A DNA stretch of 64,000 bases from Kyrpidia tusciae DSM 2912 (GCF_000092905.1 NC_014098.1:1-64000); one strand, 5' to 3'; shown: positions 25,460-33,171, counted from the stretch's first letter. Translations and numbers: made by a program. Notes: generated by a model from the letters alone, not told the origin.

Positions 25460-25522
25460 ATCATATTCGCTACCGTCAAAAGTGTCAATACTGTTCACTT
25501 GCATCACCCCACGAACAGTATT
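25460..25522 (-). promoter_or_regulatory. Promoter and inverted-repeat operator of the HTH/PIN operon
   Basis: Read on the minus strand: TTGACA (25483-25488), a 17-bp spacer and TATGAT (25460-25465), a near-consensus sigma-A promoter. A perfect 10-bp inverted repeat, AATACTGTTC at 25487-25496 and GAACAGTATT at 25513-25522 (16 bases apart), overlaps the -35 element, the expected site for an autoregulating antitoxin. Confidence 0.75.
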
Positions 25523-25525
25523 TGT

Positions 25526-25684
25526 GCAAAAGGCAGGAAAGAGGGCAGGGAAGAAGGAGAGCGGCAGGCAAAGCAAGAGGTGGCCAAAAGACTTTTGCGG
25601 ATGGGTTTGACCGTCGAGCAAGTGGCGGAAGGTACGGGTCTGAGCCGGGAAGAAATCGCCGCCATTCTGAAAGAGGTCGAGTGA
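25526..25684 (+). pseudogene. C-terminal remnant of an Rpn-family nuclease/transposase
   Basis: A frame ending ...MGLTVEQVAEGTGLSREE, preceded by the basic/acidic run GRKEGREEGERQAKQEVAK, matches the typical C-terminal tail of Rpn (recombination-promoting nuclease) proteins. The PD-(D/E)XK catalytic domain and a plausible start are missing, because the HTH promoter lies directly upstream. The 233 bases that follow (25685-25917) are AT-rich and hold no gene I can support. Confidence 0.65.
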
Positions 25685-25917
25685 GGGTTGGGGCCATGGA
25701 CTGCTGTTACCCACGAGCAATCAGGGGAATCGGCCAGGGAAGGACTTGGCGATCATGAAGACTAACCGCAGTGATTCATTCCTGTCAGACACAAAAAGTG
25801 GGAGATCTCACAAATACAACCACCTGGATATCATCTTCCTAATATATTGCATAACAAATTTAAACGCTTTGTTCGCAGTAAATGCTGTTTTTGGATACAT
25901 TCATACCTAGTGCCCCT

Positions 25918-26238
25918 TCAGACAACTTTGATCTTCTTTTGCTCACGTAGAAGGCTGGCGTGGCGGCTGTGCTTGGTTCGCCAACGCAGGTACGATCGGA
26001 TCGCTGTGGCCAACGCCTCATGATGGGGATAGTTACTCCCGCGCAAGACAAACGATCGCAACGGCGCAAAATGGCATTCGGTTCGGTTCAACCATGATGC
26101 CTGGGTCGGTGTAAAAACCAGTTCTACATTGTTTTCTGCAGCCCCCTCAGTCACAGTGCGATGCTTGTGAGGTGAAAAATTGTCCAAGACCACGTACAGC
26201 CGTTCAGAGCGGTGATACCGCCGGCGGAGCATTGCTAT
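25918..26238 (-). mobile_element. IS630-family transposase fragment
   Basis: Encodes the C-terminal part of an IS630-type DDE transposase: RLYVVLDNFSPHKHR with the second catalytic Asp, FTPTQASWLNRTECHF with the final Glu region, and the tail RTKHSRHASLLREQKKIKVV. The N-terminal half is absent. It abuts an unrelated IS1634-type fragment near 26236-26245. No terminal repeats were recognised, so this is a decayed remnant. Confidence 0.78.
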
Positions 26239-26590
26239 ATAACACCTGCATCTCTTGTTCGAACAGATACGCCAACAACACACAGACAAAAATGTGGCCT
26301 CGTACCCGCTTCTCGTTCCAGGGATAGACAGGTCCCACATCGAGGAAGTTCTTGATCTGTCGAAACGCCCGCTCAATCCCCATCAGCGTTTTGTAGGACA
26401 ACACCACGTCCCCGGCCGGGATGGTCGTGTTCGTCCGAATCAAGAACTTCCCGTCCCGCAGAGCCTCCTTGGCAAGGGCCCCTTCGTCCCGAGCAAAGAC
26501 ATAGCGTGCATACCCATCGCATCCATGGCACGCAAGAAACCCCGGGGCTTTCTCGAGGCGGACCATTTTCAAGGCGGACAACGCAGATTG
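26239..26590 (-). mobile_element. IS1634-family (IS4-like) transposase fragment
   Basis: Encodes the C-terminal part of an IS1634-type transposase: DGKFLIRTNTT, the E-box YKTLMGIERAFRQIKNFLDV with the catalytic Glu, and the closing RVRGHIFVCVLLAYLFEQEM. Upstream it reads SALKMVRLEKAPGFLACHG, but the first catalytic regions are missing. It lies directly downstream of cbaA. GGCGGAC-type complementary arms at about 26574-26596 could be the cbaA terminator on the minus strand. Confidence 0.75.
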
Positions 26591-26599
26591 TCCGTCCGC

Positions 26600-28288
26600 C
26601 TACCAGCTTCGAATAGGAGGTGTCCCGGGCGGCGGTGATTGAATCATGTCCACCAAGGGCACGGTGTATACGATGAGCACCAACACAGCCGTGAGAGCGA
26701 TCCACAATGGCCATCGTTCGAGAATCATTGGGGTCGGATGGGACTTGTCCTTCACCTCTCCGATGGGAAACTCCGCCGGGGTGTCCAGGCGCGGAGCAAA
26801 CCACCACAGGTAGATCATCGCACCGAGGAACAACATGATGGAGAGAAACAGAAAGATACCCGACATTCCCATCACCGGCCAGTAGGGCAGCCACGGTTGG
26901 ACAACAGGGTTGTCGTTGTACGTGGTGAACGCCGTGCGCCGGGGCTCTCCCAGGAGTCCGACGATGTGCATGGGGACGGAATTGAGCAGCATGCCGATAA
27001 ACCAGAGCCACGCTTGGACAATGCCGAGGTTATTGACCCGCCACGTCAGCTTTCGGTTAGTGAGGGCCGGGACCAGCCAGTAGGCGATACCGAAAAAGGT
27101 TAGGGTCACCGCAGAAGACAAGGTCATGTGAAAGTGTCCCGTTACCCACAAAGTGTTATGAATGACTTGGTTAAGCTGGTAACTGGCGTTCACCACTCCT
27201 CCGGCCCCGCCCGGGATGAACATCACCATGCCGAGAAACGGGGCGAAGAACCGGACATCCTTCCACGGGAGTTTGCGGAGCCATGCGAATCTCCCGGTCG
27301 CTCCCTGAGCCCGGCCAGCCATTTCGAAGGTGGCGAACATGGCGAACACCGTCATCAAGGAGGGGACCACGACGGTCAGGGTGAGGGCGGCGGCGAGGAT
27401 TTTCCAAATATTTGCAATCCCCGGTTCGTTAAATTGATGATGAAATCCAACCGGGATCGAATAGAGGATGAACAAGACGAAAGTGAGTCGCGGCAGAGAA
27501 TCACTGAATAACTTGCCCTTGATGATTTGAGGAATGTTCACGTACCAGTATATGTAAGCCGGCAACAACCAGAAGTACACTAAGGGATGGCCGAAATACC
27601 AGAACAGCGTGCGGCTCAGTTCCACGTTGACCCGGGGAACCCATCCGAAAGACATGGGGATCAATTGAAACAACACTTCAATGGCGACCCCCAGGGTGGC
27701 GATGATCCATAGGATCATCGTCGCGACGGACATGTAGGCGAATAACGGAGACACCTGACCCCGGTGCCGCCGCCGCCACCGGGCGTAGGCCGTAAAGATG
27801 GCCACTCCCCCCAGCCAGCTTCCCACGACGACCAGCGCCAACCCGACGTAAAACCATGGAGAGGCATTCATCGGGGCATAAAACGTGTACAACACCGTTG
27901 CCGTGTTGTTCATGATGGTGACGGTACTCATGGCTGTGCCCACCACCATCATCACCCAGCCGATCCATGCCCAAGCTCGATCCACGGCCTGAAGTTTGCC
28001 GTCCAAGGTCTTCGCAGTCCCGGCGAGCAGGAACCCAATAATGAACAGGGTGGTGAAAATGAGCGCCAAGGACACTCCGTGCAAAGTGAGGAGTTGATAA
28101 TATCCTACGGCATCCGGCCATTTGATGTATCCGGTGCGCTGTAGCCCCTGCAGCATTCCGGCAGCCGCACCCAATAACAAGGCGATAAACGCAATCCCCA
28201 AGTGGGCGAGCACCAGGATCCGGTCCCCTCGTTCAAAGGCGAAGACGGGAGCCCGGGTTGTTCTTGTATCCACAGCACTTTCGCTCAT
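26600..28288 (-). CDS. cbaA: Cytochrome c oxidase subunit I, ba3 type (B family)
   Basis: Catalytic subunit of a B-type haem-copper oxidase that reduces oxygen and pumps protons, with 562 residues and 12-13 membrane helices. Haem and copper ligands are seen in LLTLHGVSLAL near residue 70, FGHPLVYFWLLPAYIYW near residue 232 (CuB His with the cross-linked Tyr), HHQFNEPG near residue 282 and TGHFHMTLSS near residue 385. The loop features of A-type oxidases are absent. It is the last gene of a three-gene operon (IIa-II-I), 22 bases after subunit II. Confidence 0.95.
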   Translation of the reverse strand: MSESAVDTRTTRAPVFAFERGDRILVLAHLGIAFIALLLGAAAGMLQGLQRTGYIKWPDAVGYYQLLTLHGVSLALIFTTLFIIGFLLAGTAKTLDGKLQAVDRAWAWIGWVMMVVGTAMSTVTIMNNTATVLYTFYAPMNASPWFYVGLALVVVGSWLGGVAIFTAYARWRRRHRGQVSPLFAYMSVATMILWIIATLGVAIEVLFQLIPMSFGWVPRVNVELSRTLFWYFGHPLVYFWLLPAYIYWYVNIPQIIKGKLFSDSLPRLTFVLFILYSIPVGFHHQFNEPGIANIWKILAAALTLTVVVPSLMTVFAMFATFEMAGRAQGATGRFAWLRKLPWKDVRFFAPFLGMVMFIPGGAGGVVNASYQLNQVIHNTLWVTGHFHMTLSSAVTLTFFGIAYWLVPALTNRKLTWRVNNLGIVQAWLWFIGMLLNSVPMHIVGLLGEPRRTAFTTYNDNPVVQPWLPYWPVMGMSGIFLFLSIMLFLGAMIYLWWFAPRLDTPAEFPIGEVKDKSHPTPMILERWPLWIALTAVLVLIVYTVPLVDMIQSPPPGTPPIRSW

Positions 28289-28310
28289 GGCTGTTCCTCC
28301 TCGACTGAGA

Positions 28311-28787
28311 TTACTGTACGACGAATCGACCGAGCATCACCTGATGTCCGCTGCCACAATACTCATTGCAGACGATGACCCGATCCATCTTGGTGCGGAA
28401 TGTGGCCGTATATTCGGTGATGTGACCGGGGACCACCATGAGGTTCACATTGGTGCCAGGGATTTCAAAGCCATGAACCACATCTGGACTTGTCACCTCA
28501 AAATGCACCGTGGCCCCCGCTGGTACCGTCACTTGGTTAGGCTGGTACATAAACATCTGGGCGATCATGACGGCGCGGTATTCGTTCGGTCCCACCTGAT
28601 ACAGACCGGGTTTGTCAAAGGGCGGGGTGGTCCGCACCGCGTCCGGGGCGATGGTTTTCATTTGCCCGGGGTTATGAAATCCCCAAACCAGCGCCATGAT
28701 CAGGATGATCGCGAAAAATACCACCAAAGAGGCCCCGCCGATCACCAACCAGATTCGTTCCGAACGGGGCAAATCGATGTTGAGCAT
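28311..28787 (-). CDS. cbaB: Cytochrome c oxidase subunit II, ba3 type
   Basis: CuA-bearing subunit that takes electrons from cytochrome c on the outer face of the membrane. It has 158 residues, the short form typical of ba3 oxidases, with one N-terminal membrane helix (about 12-35). CuA ligands are seen in VVHGFEIPGTN and in CNEYCGSGHQVM near the C-terminus. No haem c motif CXXCH is fused, unlike caa3 types. It sits between the small subunit IIa and subunit I. Confidence 0.95.
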   Translation of the reverse strand: MLNIDLPRSERIWLVIGGASLVVFFAIILIMALVWGFHNPGQMKTIAPDAVRTTPPFDKPGLYQVGPNEYRAVMIAQMFMYQPNQVTVPAGATVHFEVTSPDVVHGFEIPGTNVNLMVVPGHITEYTATFRTKMDRVIVCNEYCGSGHQVMLGRFVVQ

Positions 28788-28800
28788 GGACGTTTACCCC

Positions 28801-28953
28801 CTATGCACTGAGCCTCGTGACATAAAGGCCGAACATAAGAAACCACAGAATCACAATAAACGCGCCCACCACAAGGGATGCCACAATCGTGTCGTGTAGA
28901 TTCTCGTCGGTTTTTTCCACTTTCTGTATATCCTTGTTCAGGTCTGGATCCAC
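28801..28953 (-). CDS. cbaD: Cytochrome c oxidase subunit IIa (small ba3 subunit)
   Basis: A 50-residue protein from GTG 28953, MDPDLNKDIQKVEKTDENL, then a single hydrophobic helix (about residues 23-45) ending YVTRLSA. It ends 13 bases before subunit II. GGAAGGAGTGAG lies eight bases before the start. Position, size and a single helix match the subunit IIa found in ba3 oxidases such as that of Thermus. The gene is small enough to be missed by length-limited gene finders. Confidence 0.82.
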   Translation of the reverse strand: MDPDLNKDIQKVEKTDENLHDTIVASLVVGAFIVILWFLMFGLYVTRLSA

Positions 28954-29139
28954 ACTGAACTCACTCCTTCCCTAAGAGAAAAGACTCGACCTCTTTCTGG
29001 AAGTATGTCCTGTTTATTCAATATTTATCCGGGAATGAGCCGTGCTCCCGGTGATCGAAGAGATGGCGTAAAATAATCGTCAAGGAGGTCGCTGGCCGGA
29101 CGAAGGTGAGGAAAAATTCTCTTTGATCTGTCTGGTCAG

Positions 29140-29465
29140 ATGTGCAAAATGGACCGAGAAGCGGCACTTCGGAGGATAGCGGCATACAGCCCTAGGGGAC
29201 CTGTGAAAAAGTCTTTGATCCAATGAACATGGTGCAAATATAGCGCATGGAACATTAGTTGAACACTATATATGGGACTTAGTTATGAAATAAGGTGGAT
29301 TTTCACAGGTTCCCTAGGGAGTTGGAAGACTGGAAACGCCACGTGTTGCGGTGCCGGGCTCACTTTGCCCGGGATCACAACCTCTTTGAAGTGGAAGAGT
29401 GCGATTTTTTACTTTTGCACATTGAGGAGCGGTTGAAGGGCCAAAGGGGTCAAGGGGTCAAATGA
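29140..29465 (+). pseudogene. Small gene interrupted by a MITE-like element
   Basis: The 5' part (29140-29195) reads MCKMDREAALRRIAAYSPR and the 3' part (29318-29465) reads on in ELEDWKRHVLRCRAHFARD through FEVEECDFLLLHIEERLKG to a TGA at 29463-29465. Removing 29196-29313 plus one CTAG copy joins them in frame, giving about 67 residues. The product is charged and helical; no family was recognised. ATG 29140 lacks a good ribosome site, so further decay upstream is possible. Confidence 0.65.
29196..29313. mobile_element. 118-bp MITE-like element with terminal inverted repeats and CTAG duplication
   Basis: The ends are inverted repeats: GGGACCTGTGAAAA (29196-29209) and, read inward from the other end, GGAACCTGTGAAAA (29313-29300), with one mismatch. 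Both sides carry CTAG (29192-29195 and 29314-29317), a 4-bp target duplication. No coding capacity. This is the anatomy of a non-autonomous element mobilised by a transposase that duplicates CTAG; no related full IS copy lies in this window. Confidence 0.78.
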
Positions 29466-29546
29466 ATCCACAAAAACGACGGGGTCGTCGGGCGTCCGGG
29501 CCGGACAAGACGAAAAGTCTGCGTTTGGCACCGGCGCCCGTCCTTT

Positions 29547-30413
29547 TTACCGTTGCGATTCCCACCATTTTAGATACGGATACGGGTCGATGGCCTGCCA
29601 GGATCCGGAGGTTTTATACATCCCAAAGTGCAGGTGGGCCTCGAATTTGCCCGAAGTCCCAACGGGGCCGTATCCGGTGTTCCCCACGTATCCGATCAGT
29701 TGACCCTTCTTGATCGTCGCACCTTTCACCATCCCAGCGGCATATCTAGACATATGGGCGTAATAAAAAGCGGTGGATCCGTCGACCTGAACGGTGAGCC
29801 GCCAGCCCCCCAGTTCACTCCACCCCTGATTGATAATCGTTCCCCCTTCGGCGGCGTAAATGGGGGTGCCCAGAGGGGCCACGATGTCGATGCCATCATG
29901 GTTGCGGGTGGTGGTGCCCGTTGGAGACCAGGTTCGAATCGCGCCAAAATTGTCAGTAAACCCGGAGTAGGAGCCCTTTGGTAATGGGAAGACGCCATCT
30001 CGATAGGCCGGGGGCATGCGAACCGTCGGGGTCGAAGCGGGGGCCGTGGACCCCAGATTGCTGCTGGGACCGGAAGGAATCTTTAGGACTTGGCCGGGGT
30101 AAATCAGGTCGTCGGACAATTGGTTCTCAGCTTTAAGCGCCGCCACCGAAACATTGTATCGCTGGCCGATTTTCCAAAGGCTGTCGCCCTTGACCACGGT
30201 ATATGTACGGCTGTTCCCCGGGATCTGAAGGTTTTGCCCGGGGTAAATCCACGTACTCGTCAAGTGATTGGCTTCCATCAATTGGGCGACGGAAACATTG
30301 TGAGCATGGCCGATTTTCCACAGGGTGTCACCGGGTTTTACCGTGTAAGCCAGAGCCGGAGTCGGAAGGAGCAGGGCGCCGGTGAAAACGGCGGCAATCA
30401 ACCGACCTTGCAT
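29547..30413 (-). CDS. LysM-domain M23 family metallopeptidase
   Basis: Secreted cell-wall endopeptidase, 288 residues. A signal peptide ends near PTPALAYT (about residue 25). Two LysM peptidoglycan-binding repeats follow (about 23-66 and 71-114), with YTVKPGDTLWKIG and YTVVKGDSLWKIG. The C-terminal M23 domain has NHDGIDIVAPLGTPIYA and HLHFGMY, zinc ligands of LytM-type enzymes. ATG 30413 follows AGGAGG; an upstream ATG at 30437 lacks a ribosome site. It is divergent from an L,D-transpeptidase 125 bases away. Confidence 0.9.
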   Translation of the reverse strand: MQGRLIAAVFTGALLLPTPALAYTVKPGDTLWKIGHAHNVSVAQLMEANHLTSTWIYPGQNLQIPGNSRTYTVVKGDSLWKIGQRYNVSVAALKAENQLSDDLIYPGQVLKIPSGPSSNLGSTAPASTPTVRMPPAYRDGVFPLPKGSYSGFTDNFGAIRTWSPTGTTTRNHDGIDIVAPLGTPIYAAEGGTIINQGWSELGGWRLTVQVDGSTAFYYAHMSRYAAGMVKGATIKKGQLIGYVGNTGYGPVGTSGKFEAHLHFGMYKTSGSWQAIDPYPYLKWWESQR

Positions 30414-30538
30414 CTTAAAACCTCCTCGTCCCTTCAATTCCTACTGTCACTCTACTGAAGTCGGATCGCTTTGTGAATCGACAAATAGTGGATTAAGAAC
30501 ATGTTATTAACAAATCTCACCACGAGGTGGAGGTTGCC

Positions 30539-31369
30539 ATGATTCTGGCGAGTCGTTTTCTACGTTTGACCACCCCCTACATGAGGGGACCGGATGTGAT
30601 TGCCGTGCAACGGAGGTTGACAGTTTTCGGACGCTTGTCTTCTTGGGACGGCATCTATGGACCGGTCACCGCCCGGGCGGTGGCCGAGTTTCAACGGGCG
30701 TCCGGTCTTCTCTCCGACGGCATCGTCGGTCCTGCCACCTGGGTTGCCCTGGGAATCGAACAAGTGGAGTGGGGGGGCGGACAATTTCATATCGCGATCG
30801 ACACCGAACGCCGGGTCCTTAGCCTTTTTCAAAGAGACCGTCTGATACGAAGCTTTCCGGTGGCAGTGGGGAAGCCCACAACGCCGACTCCGGTGGGGGA
30901 CTGGGTGATTGTGGAGAAGATTGCGAACCCTGGTGGCCCTTTTGGGGCGGCGTGGATGCGTCTCTCGGTTCCCAATGGCGGCTATGGCATTCACGGGACG
31001 AACAATCCGGGTTCGGTGGGTCGGGCCGTGAGTCACGGCTGTGTGCGGATGCACAACGAAGATGTGATCCAAGTGTACCAGACGGTTCCATTGGGGACCT
31101 TGGTGACCATTACGGGGAGGGTGTTGACCACGCGGCTGCTCCATATGGGAGTCACCCCAGGGGATGATATCGCCCAGGTCCAGAGGATGCTCCAAGTGCT
31201 GGGCTTCTATCGCGGGGATACCGACGGGATATTTGGCCGAATAACCGACACGGCGGTCCGAGCTTTTCAGCAGTCCGCCCAGTTGACCGTGGACGGCATT
31301 GTGGGGCCCCGAACGGCGGTGACGCTGGAATCCCATTACGATATCGCGCTGGGCGACGTGCAGCCCTGA
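30539..31369 (+). CDS. L,D-transpeptidase with two peptidoglycan-binding domains
   Basis: YkuD-family enzyme that cross-links peptidoglycan through a catalytic cysteine, 276 residues. An N-terminal peptidoglycan-binding repeat (about residues 12-72) is followed by the YkuD domain with GYGIHGTNNP near residue 145 and the catalytic SHGCVRMHN near residue 165. A second peptidoglycan-binding repeat (about 205-265) ends the protein. No signal peptide is obvious, so export or spore targeting is unclear. ATG 30539 follows GTGGAGG; GTG 30527 is an alternative. Confidence 0.9.
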   Translation: MILASRFLRLTTPYMRGPDVIAVQRRLTVFGRLSSWDGIYGPVTARAVAEFQRASGLLSDGIVGPATWVALGIEQVEWGGGQFHIAIDTERRVLSLFQRDRLIRSFPVAVGKPTTPTPVGDWVIVEKIANPGGPFGAAWMRLSVPNGGYGIHGTNNPGSVGRAVSHGCVRMHNEDVIQVYQTVPLGTLVTITGRVLTTRLLHMGVTPGDDIAQVQRMLQVLGFYRGDTDGIFGRITDTAVRAFQQSAQLTVDGIVGPRTAVTLESHYDIALGDVQP

Positions 31370-31481
31370 CGCCAGACGGATCACAGCCAGATGCAGACTG
31401 TCCGCCGTCGCATGGTTCGAGCGAGCGCTCGAAGTTACCCTGAATGACCGTGGCGGTTTATGATCAGACTTCAGGCCGTTA

Positions 31482-31524
31482 AGTCCGGCGGGGCCGGCTG
31501 AGGGCCAGCCGGCCCCGCCGGACT
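31482..31524. terminator. Bidirectional terminator with a perfect 19-bp stem
   Basis: 31482-31500 and 31506-31524 are perfectly complementary over 19 bases with a 5-base loop. It sits between the convergent L,D-transpeptidase and ymaF genes, and could end both transcripts. Confidence 0.7.
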
Positions 31525-31528
31525 TTCG

Positions 31529-31930
31529 TCAGGGATGGGCGTCCCCCGTTGTGCCGCGGTAGCGATGGGTGTGGGACGGACGACCGTTGACCGTGCTGAC
31601 ACCGGCGAATACGTGGTAATGACCGCCTCCGGGCAGAGGCACGGCGGGACCTGTACGCCCTTGCAGGACGTGGGTGTGGCCTTGATTGAAGGTGGTCACC
31701 GTGTAATAATCGTGGGTGTGGGGGACGCCGCTCGGCGCGGGGCCCGTGGTGCCGGCGTAACGATGTCGATGACCGGCGTCGAAAGATGTGATTCCGCCAA
31801 AATCGTGGACATGCGGTGGCCGGCCGTCCCATTCGATCAAATAGAGCTCATGGGTGTGGTCTTCATTCTTTGGTTTTCCAGATGTGGGCGGATCGGCGTG
31901 GCACAAGATGCCGATGACCGGCTTTTTCAT
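31529..31930 (-). CDS. YmaF-family histidine-rich repeat protein
   Basis: 133-residue protein with seven H-x-H type motifs spaced about 15-20 residues apart: DHTHELYLIEWDGRPPHVHDFGG-type opening, then HRHRYAGTTG, HTHDYY, HTHVLQGRTG, HYHVFAGV and HTHRYRGTTG. The pattern matches YmaF-type proteins of Bacillales. The histidine pairs could bind metal, but no biochemical role is known to me. ATG 31930 follows AAGGAGGG. It is convergent with the L,D-transpeptidase, with the 19-bp hairpin between them. Confidence 0.8.
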   Translation of the reverse strand: MKKPVIGILCHADPPTSGKPKNEDHTHELYLIEWDGRPPHVHDFGGITSFDAGHRHRYAGTTGPAPSGVPHTHDYYTVTTFNQGHTHVLQGRTGPAVPLPGGGHYHVFAGVSTVNGRPSHTHRYRGTTGDAHP

Positions 31931-32154
31931 GAACAGCCCTCCTTTCCTCTGCTCACTGTATGGACGGAAGGGAAAAACGGCCGGGCCAATCGGCCGGGCG
32001 GCGGTGGAATTTGCTCGCTCAATCAAGGTCTGAACACTCGGCTTTGTGCTCGCCGGGCAGGGGAGCGGGCACCAAGGATCTCAAGGATCACCGACCGTTG
32101 CATGGTGTCCCCACATTGTGATATAGTAGTGGAACGGAAGGTGGGATTCAGCTT

Positions 32155-32679
32155 TTGCCCGATGCGCCGCGGGACTTGCAGTACATGGAGCGCGCCCTGC
32201 AACTGGCGGCATATGCAGGGGAGATGGGCGAGGTGCCCATCGGTGCGGTGGTCGTGGCAGGGGGAAAGATTCTCGGAGAGGGTTGCAACCTTCGAGAGAT
32301 GTGGAATGATCCCACGGCCCACGCGGAGATGGTGGCCTTGCGGCAAGCGGCCCAAGCGGTTGGTGGCTGGCGACTTTCAGGCACCACGTTGTATGTGACC
32401 CTGGAGCCATGTGCCATGTGCGTGGGCGCTGCTGTCTTGGCTCGGGTGGAACGGGTGGTTTTTGGGGCGCCTGATCCGAAAGCGGGAGCGTGCGGATCGG
32501 TGCTTCAGGTGGCTGATGCGCCCTTGAATCATCGACTAAAGGTGGAGGGTGGCGTCCTTCAGCAATCCTGTTCCCACCTGCTAAAACAGTTTTTTCGTGA
32601 ACTGCGCATGCGGAAGAGGCCGCAGGCTGGCCGTTCTTCAGTTCTTTCCTTTGATGACCCATCGCGGAGAGATGTCTGA
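32155..32679 (+). CDS. tadA: tRNA adenosine-34 deaminase TadA
   Basis: Zinc enzyme that converts the wobble adenosine of tRNA-Arg(ACG) to inosine, 174 residues from TTG 32155 after GGAAGGTGGG. Catalytic HAEM (near residue 56) and PCAMC (near 86) are intact. The N-terminal GEMGEVPIGAVVV matches family members. The stop codon lies inside the next gene: TGA 32677-32679 falls 12-14 bases into tRNA-Ser(CGA), so the last four codons are tRNA sequence. Confidence 0.95.
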   Translation: MPDAPRDLQYMERALQLAAYAGEMGEVPIGAVVVAGGKILGEGCNLREMWNDPTAHAEMVALRQAAQAVGGWRLSGTTLYVTLEPCAMCVGAAVLARVERVVFGAPDPKAGACGSVLQVADAPLNHRLKVEGGVLQQSCSHLLKQFFRELRMRKRPQAGRSSVLSFDDPSRRDV

Positions 32680-32755
32680 GTGGTCGAAAGAGCTCGCCTC
32701 GAAAGCGAGTAGCCCTTCACGGGGCTCGTGGGTTCGAATCCCACTCTCTCCGCCA
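32666..32755 (+). tRNA. tRNA-Ser (anticodon CGA)
   Basis: Class II tRNA, acceptor GGAGAGA/TCTCTCC, anticodon loop CTCGAAA, long variable arm, GGTTCGAATCC and encoded CCA. Its first 14 bases overlap the 3' end of tadA. Confidence 0.95.
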
Positions 32756-32802
32756 TTGTTATTCCCCAGGGTGCCCCTACAAGCCGGCGGTGGATCGACT
32801 GT

Positions 32803-32893
32803 GGAGAGATGTCCGAGTGGTCGAAGGAGCACGATTGGAAATCGTGTAGGCGGCAAAACCGCCTCGTGGGTTCGAATCCCACTCTCTCCGCCA
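32803..32893 (+). tRNA. tRNA-Ser (anticodon GGA)
   Basis: Class II tRNA with the same acceptor and T-arm as the preceding tRNA-Ser but anticodon loop TTGGAAA. CCA is encoded. It ends seven bases before SRP RNA, as in Bacillus where tRNA-Ser, tadA and scr are close together. Confidence 0.95.
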
Positions 32894-32899
32894 CTGGAT

Positions 32900-33171
32900 C
32901 TGCCGCGCTAGGCGGGGAGGTAGCGGTGCCCTGAACCCGCAATCCGCTAGAGCGGGGTTGAAGGCTTGTCGTGAGGTGTGCGTCATGGAGGGCCGGCACC
33001 GGCCTCGGAGCGTCGACGACCGGGTCCTGCGCGGCGGGTCCTTCCGAACCGTGTCAGGTCCTGACGGAAGCAGCACTAAGGAAGATCGCCCGGGTGCCGC
33101 AGGGTAGCCTGGTCCGAGCCACCCGCCGGTGATACGCCTCGGTGCGCACATCGAAGACAAGGGCGCGGCAG
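32900..33171 (+). ncRNA. ffs: Signal recognition particle RNA (large, Bacillus type)
   Basis: About 272 bases. The 5' part CTGCCGCGCTAGGCGGGGAGG pairs with GCGCGGCAG at the 3' end, and the Alu-type 5' domain GGTAGCGGTGCCCTG is conserved with B. subtilis scRNA. The SRP54-binding hairpin with GTCAGGTCCTGACGGAAGC and GCAGCACTAAG lies near 33053-33079. A GTGCCGCAGGGTAGCCTGG block is also shared. Ends are estimated from the terminal pairing. Confidence 0.93.

Noticed and set aside
26373-27011. A 212-codon minus-strand frame across the end of cbaA and the IS1634 remnant
   Set aside because: It reads cbaA in a wrong frame and then part of a transposase remnant; no coherent protein.
22144-29500. CRISPR array or known defence system in the accessory region
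   Set aside because: No regularly spaced repeats and no cas, restriction or retron-like genes were seen; only the TA-like pair has a defence-type architecture.
29462-29713. An 83-codon plus-strand frame starting at the stop of the interrupted small gene
   Set aside because: It overlaps the 3' part of the LysM peptidase antisense and lacks family features, although the ATGA junction is suggestive.
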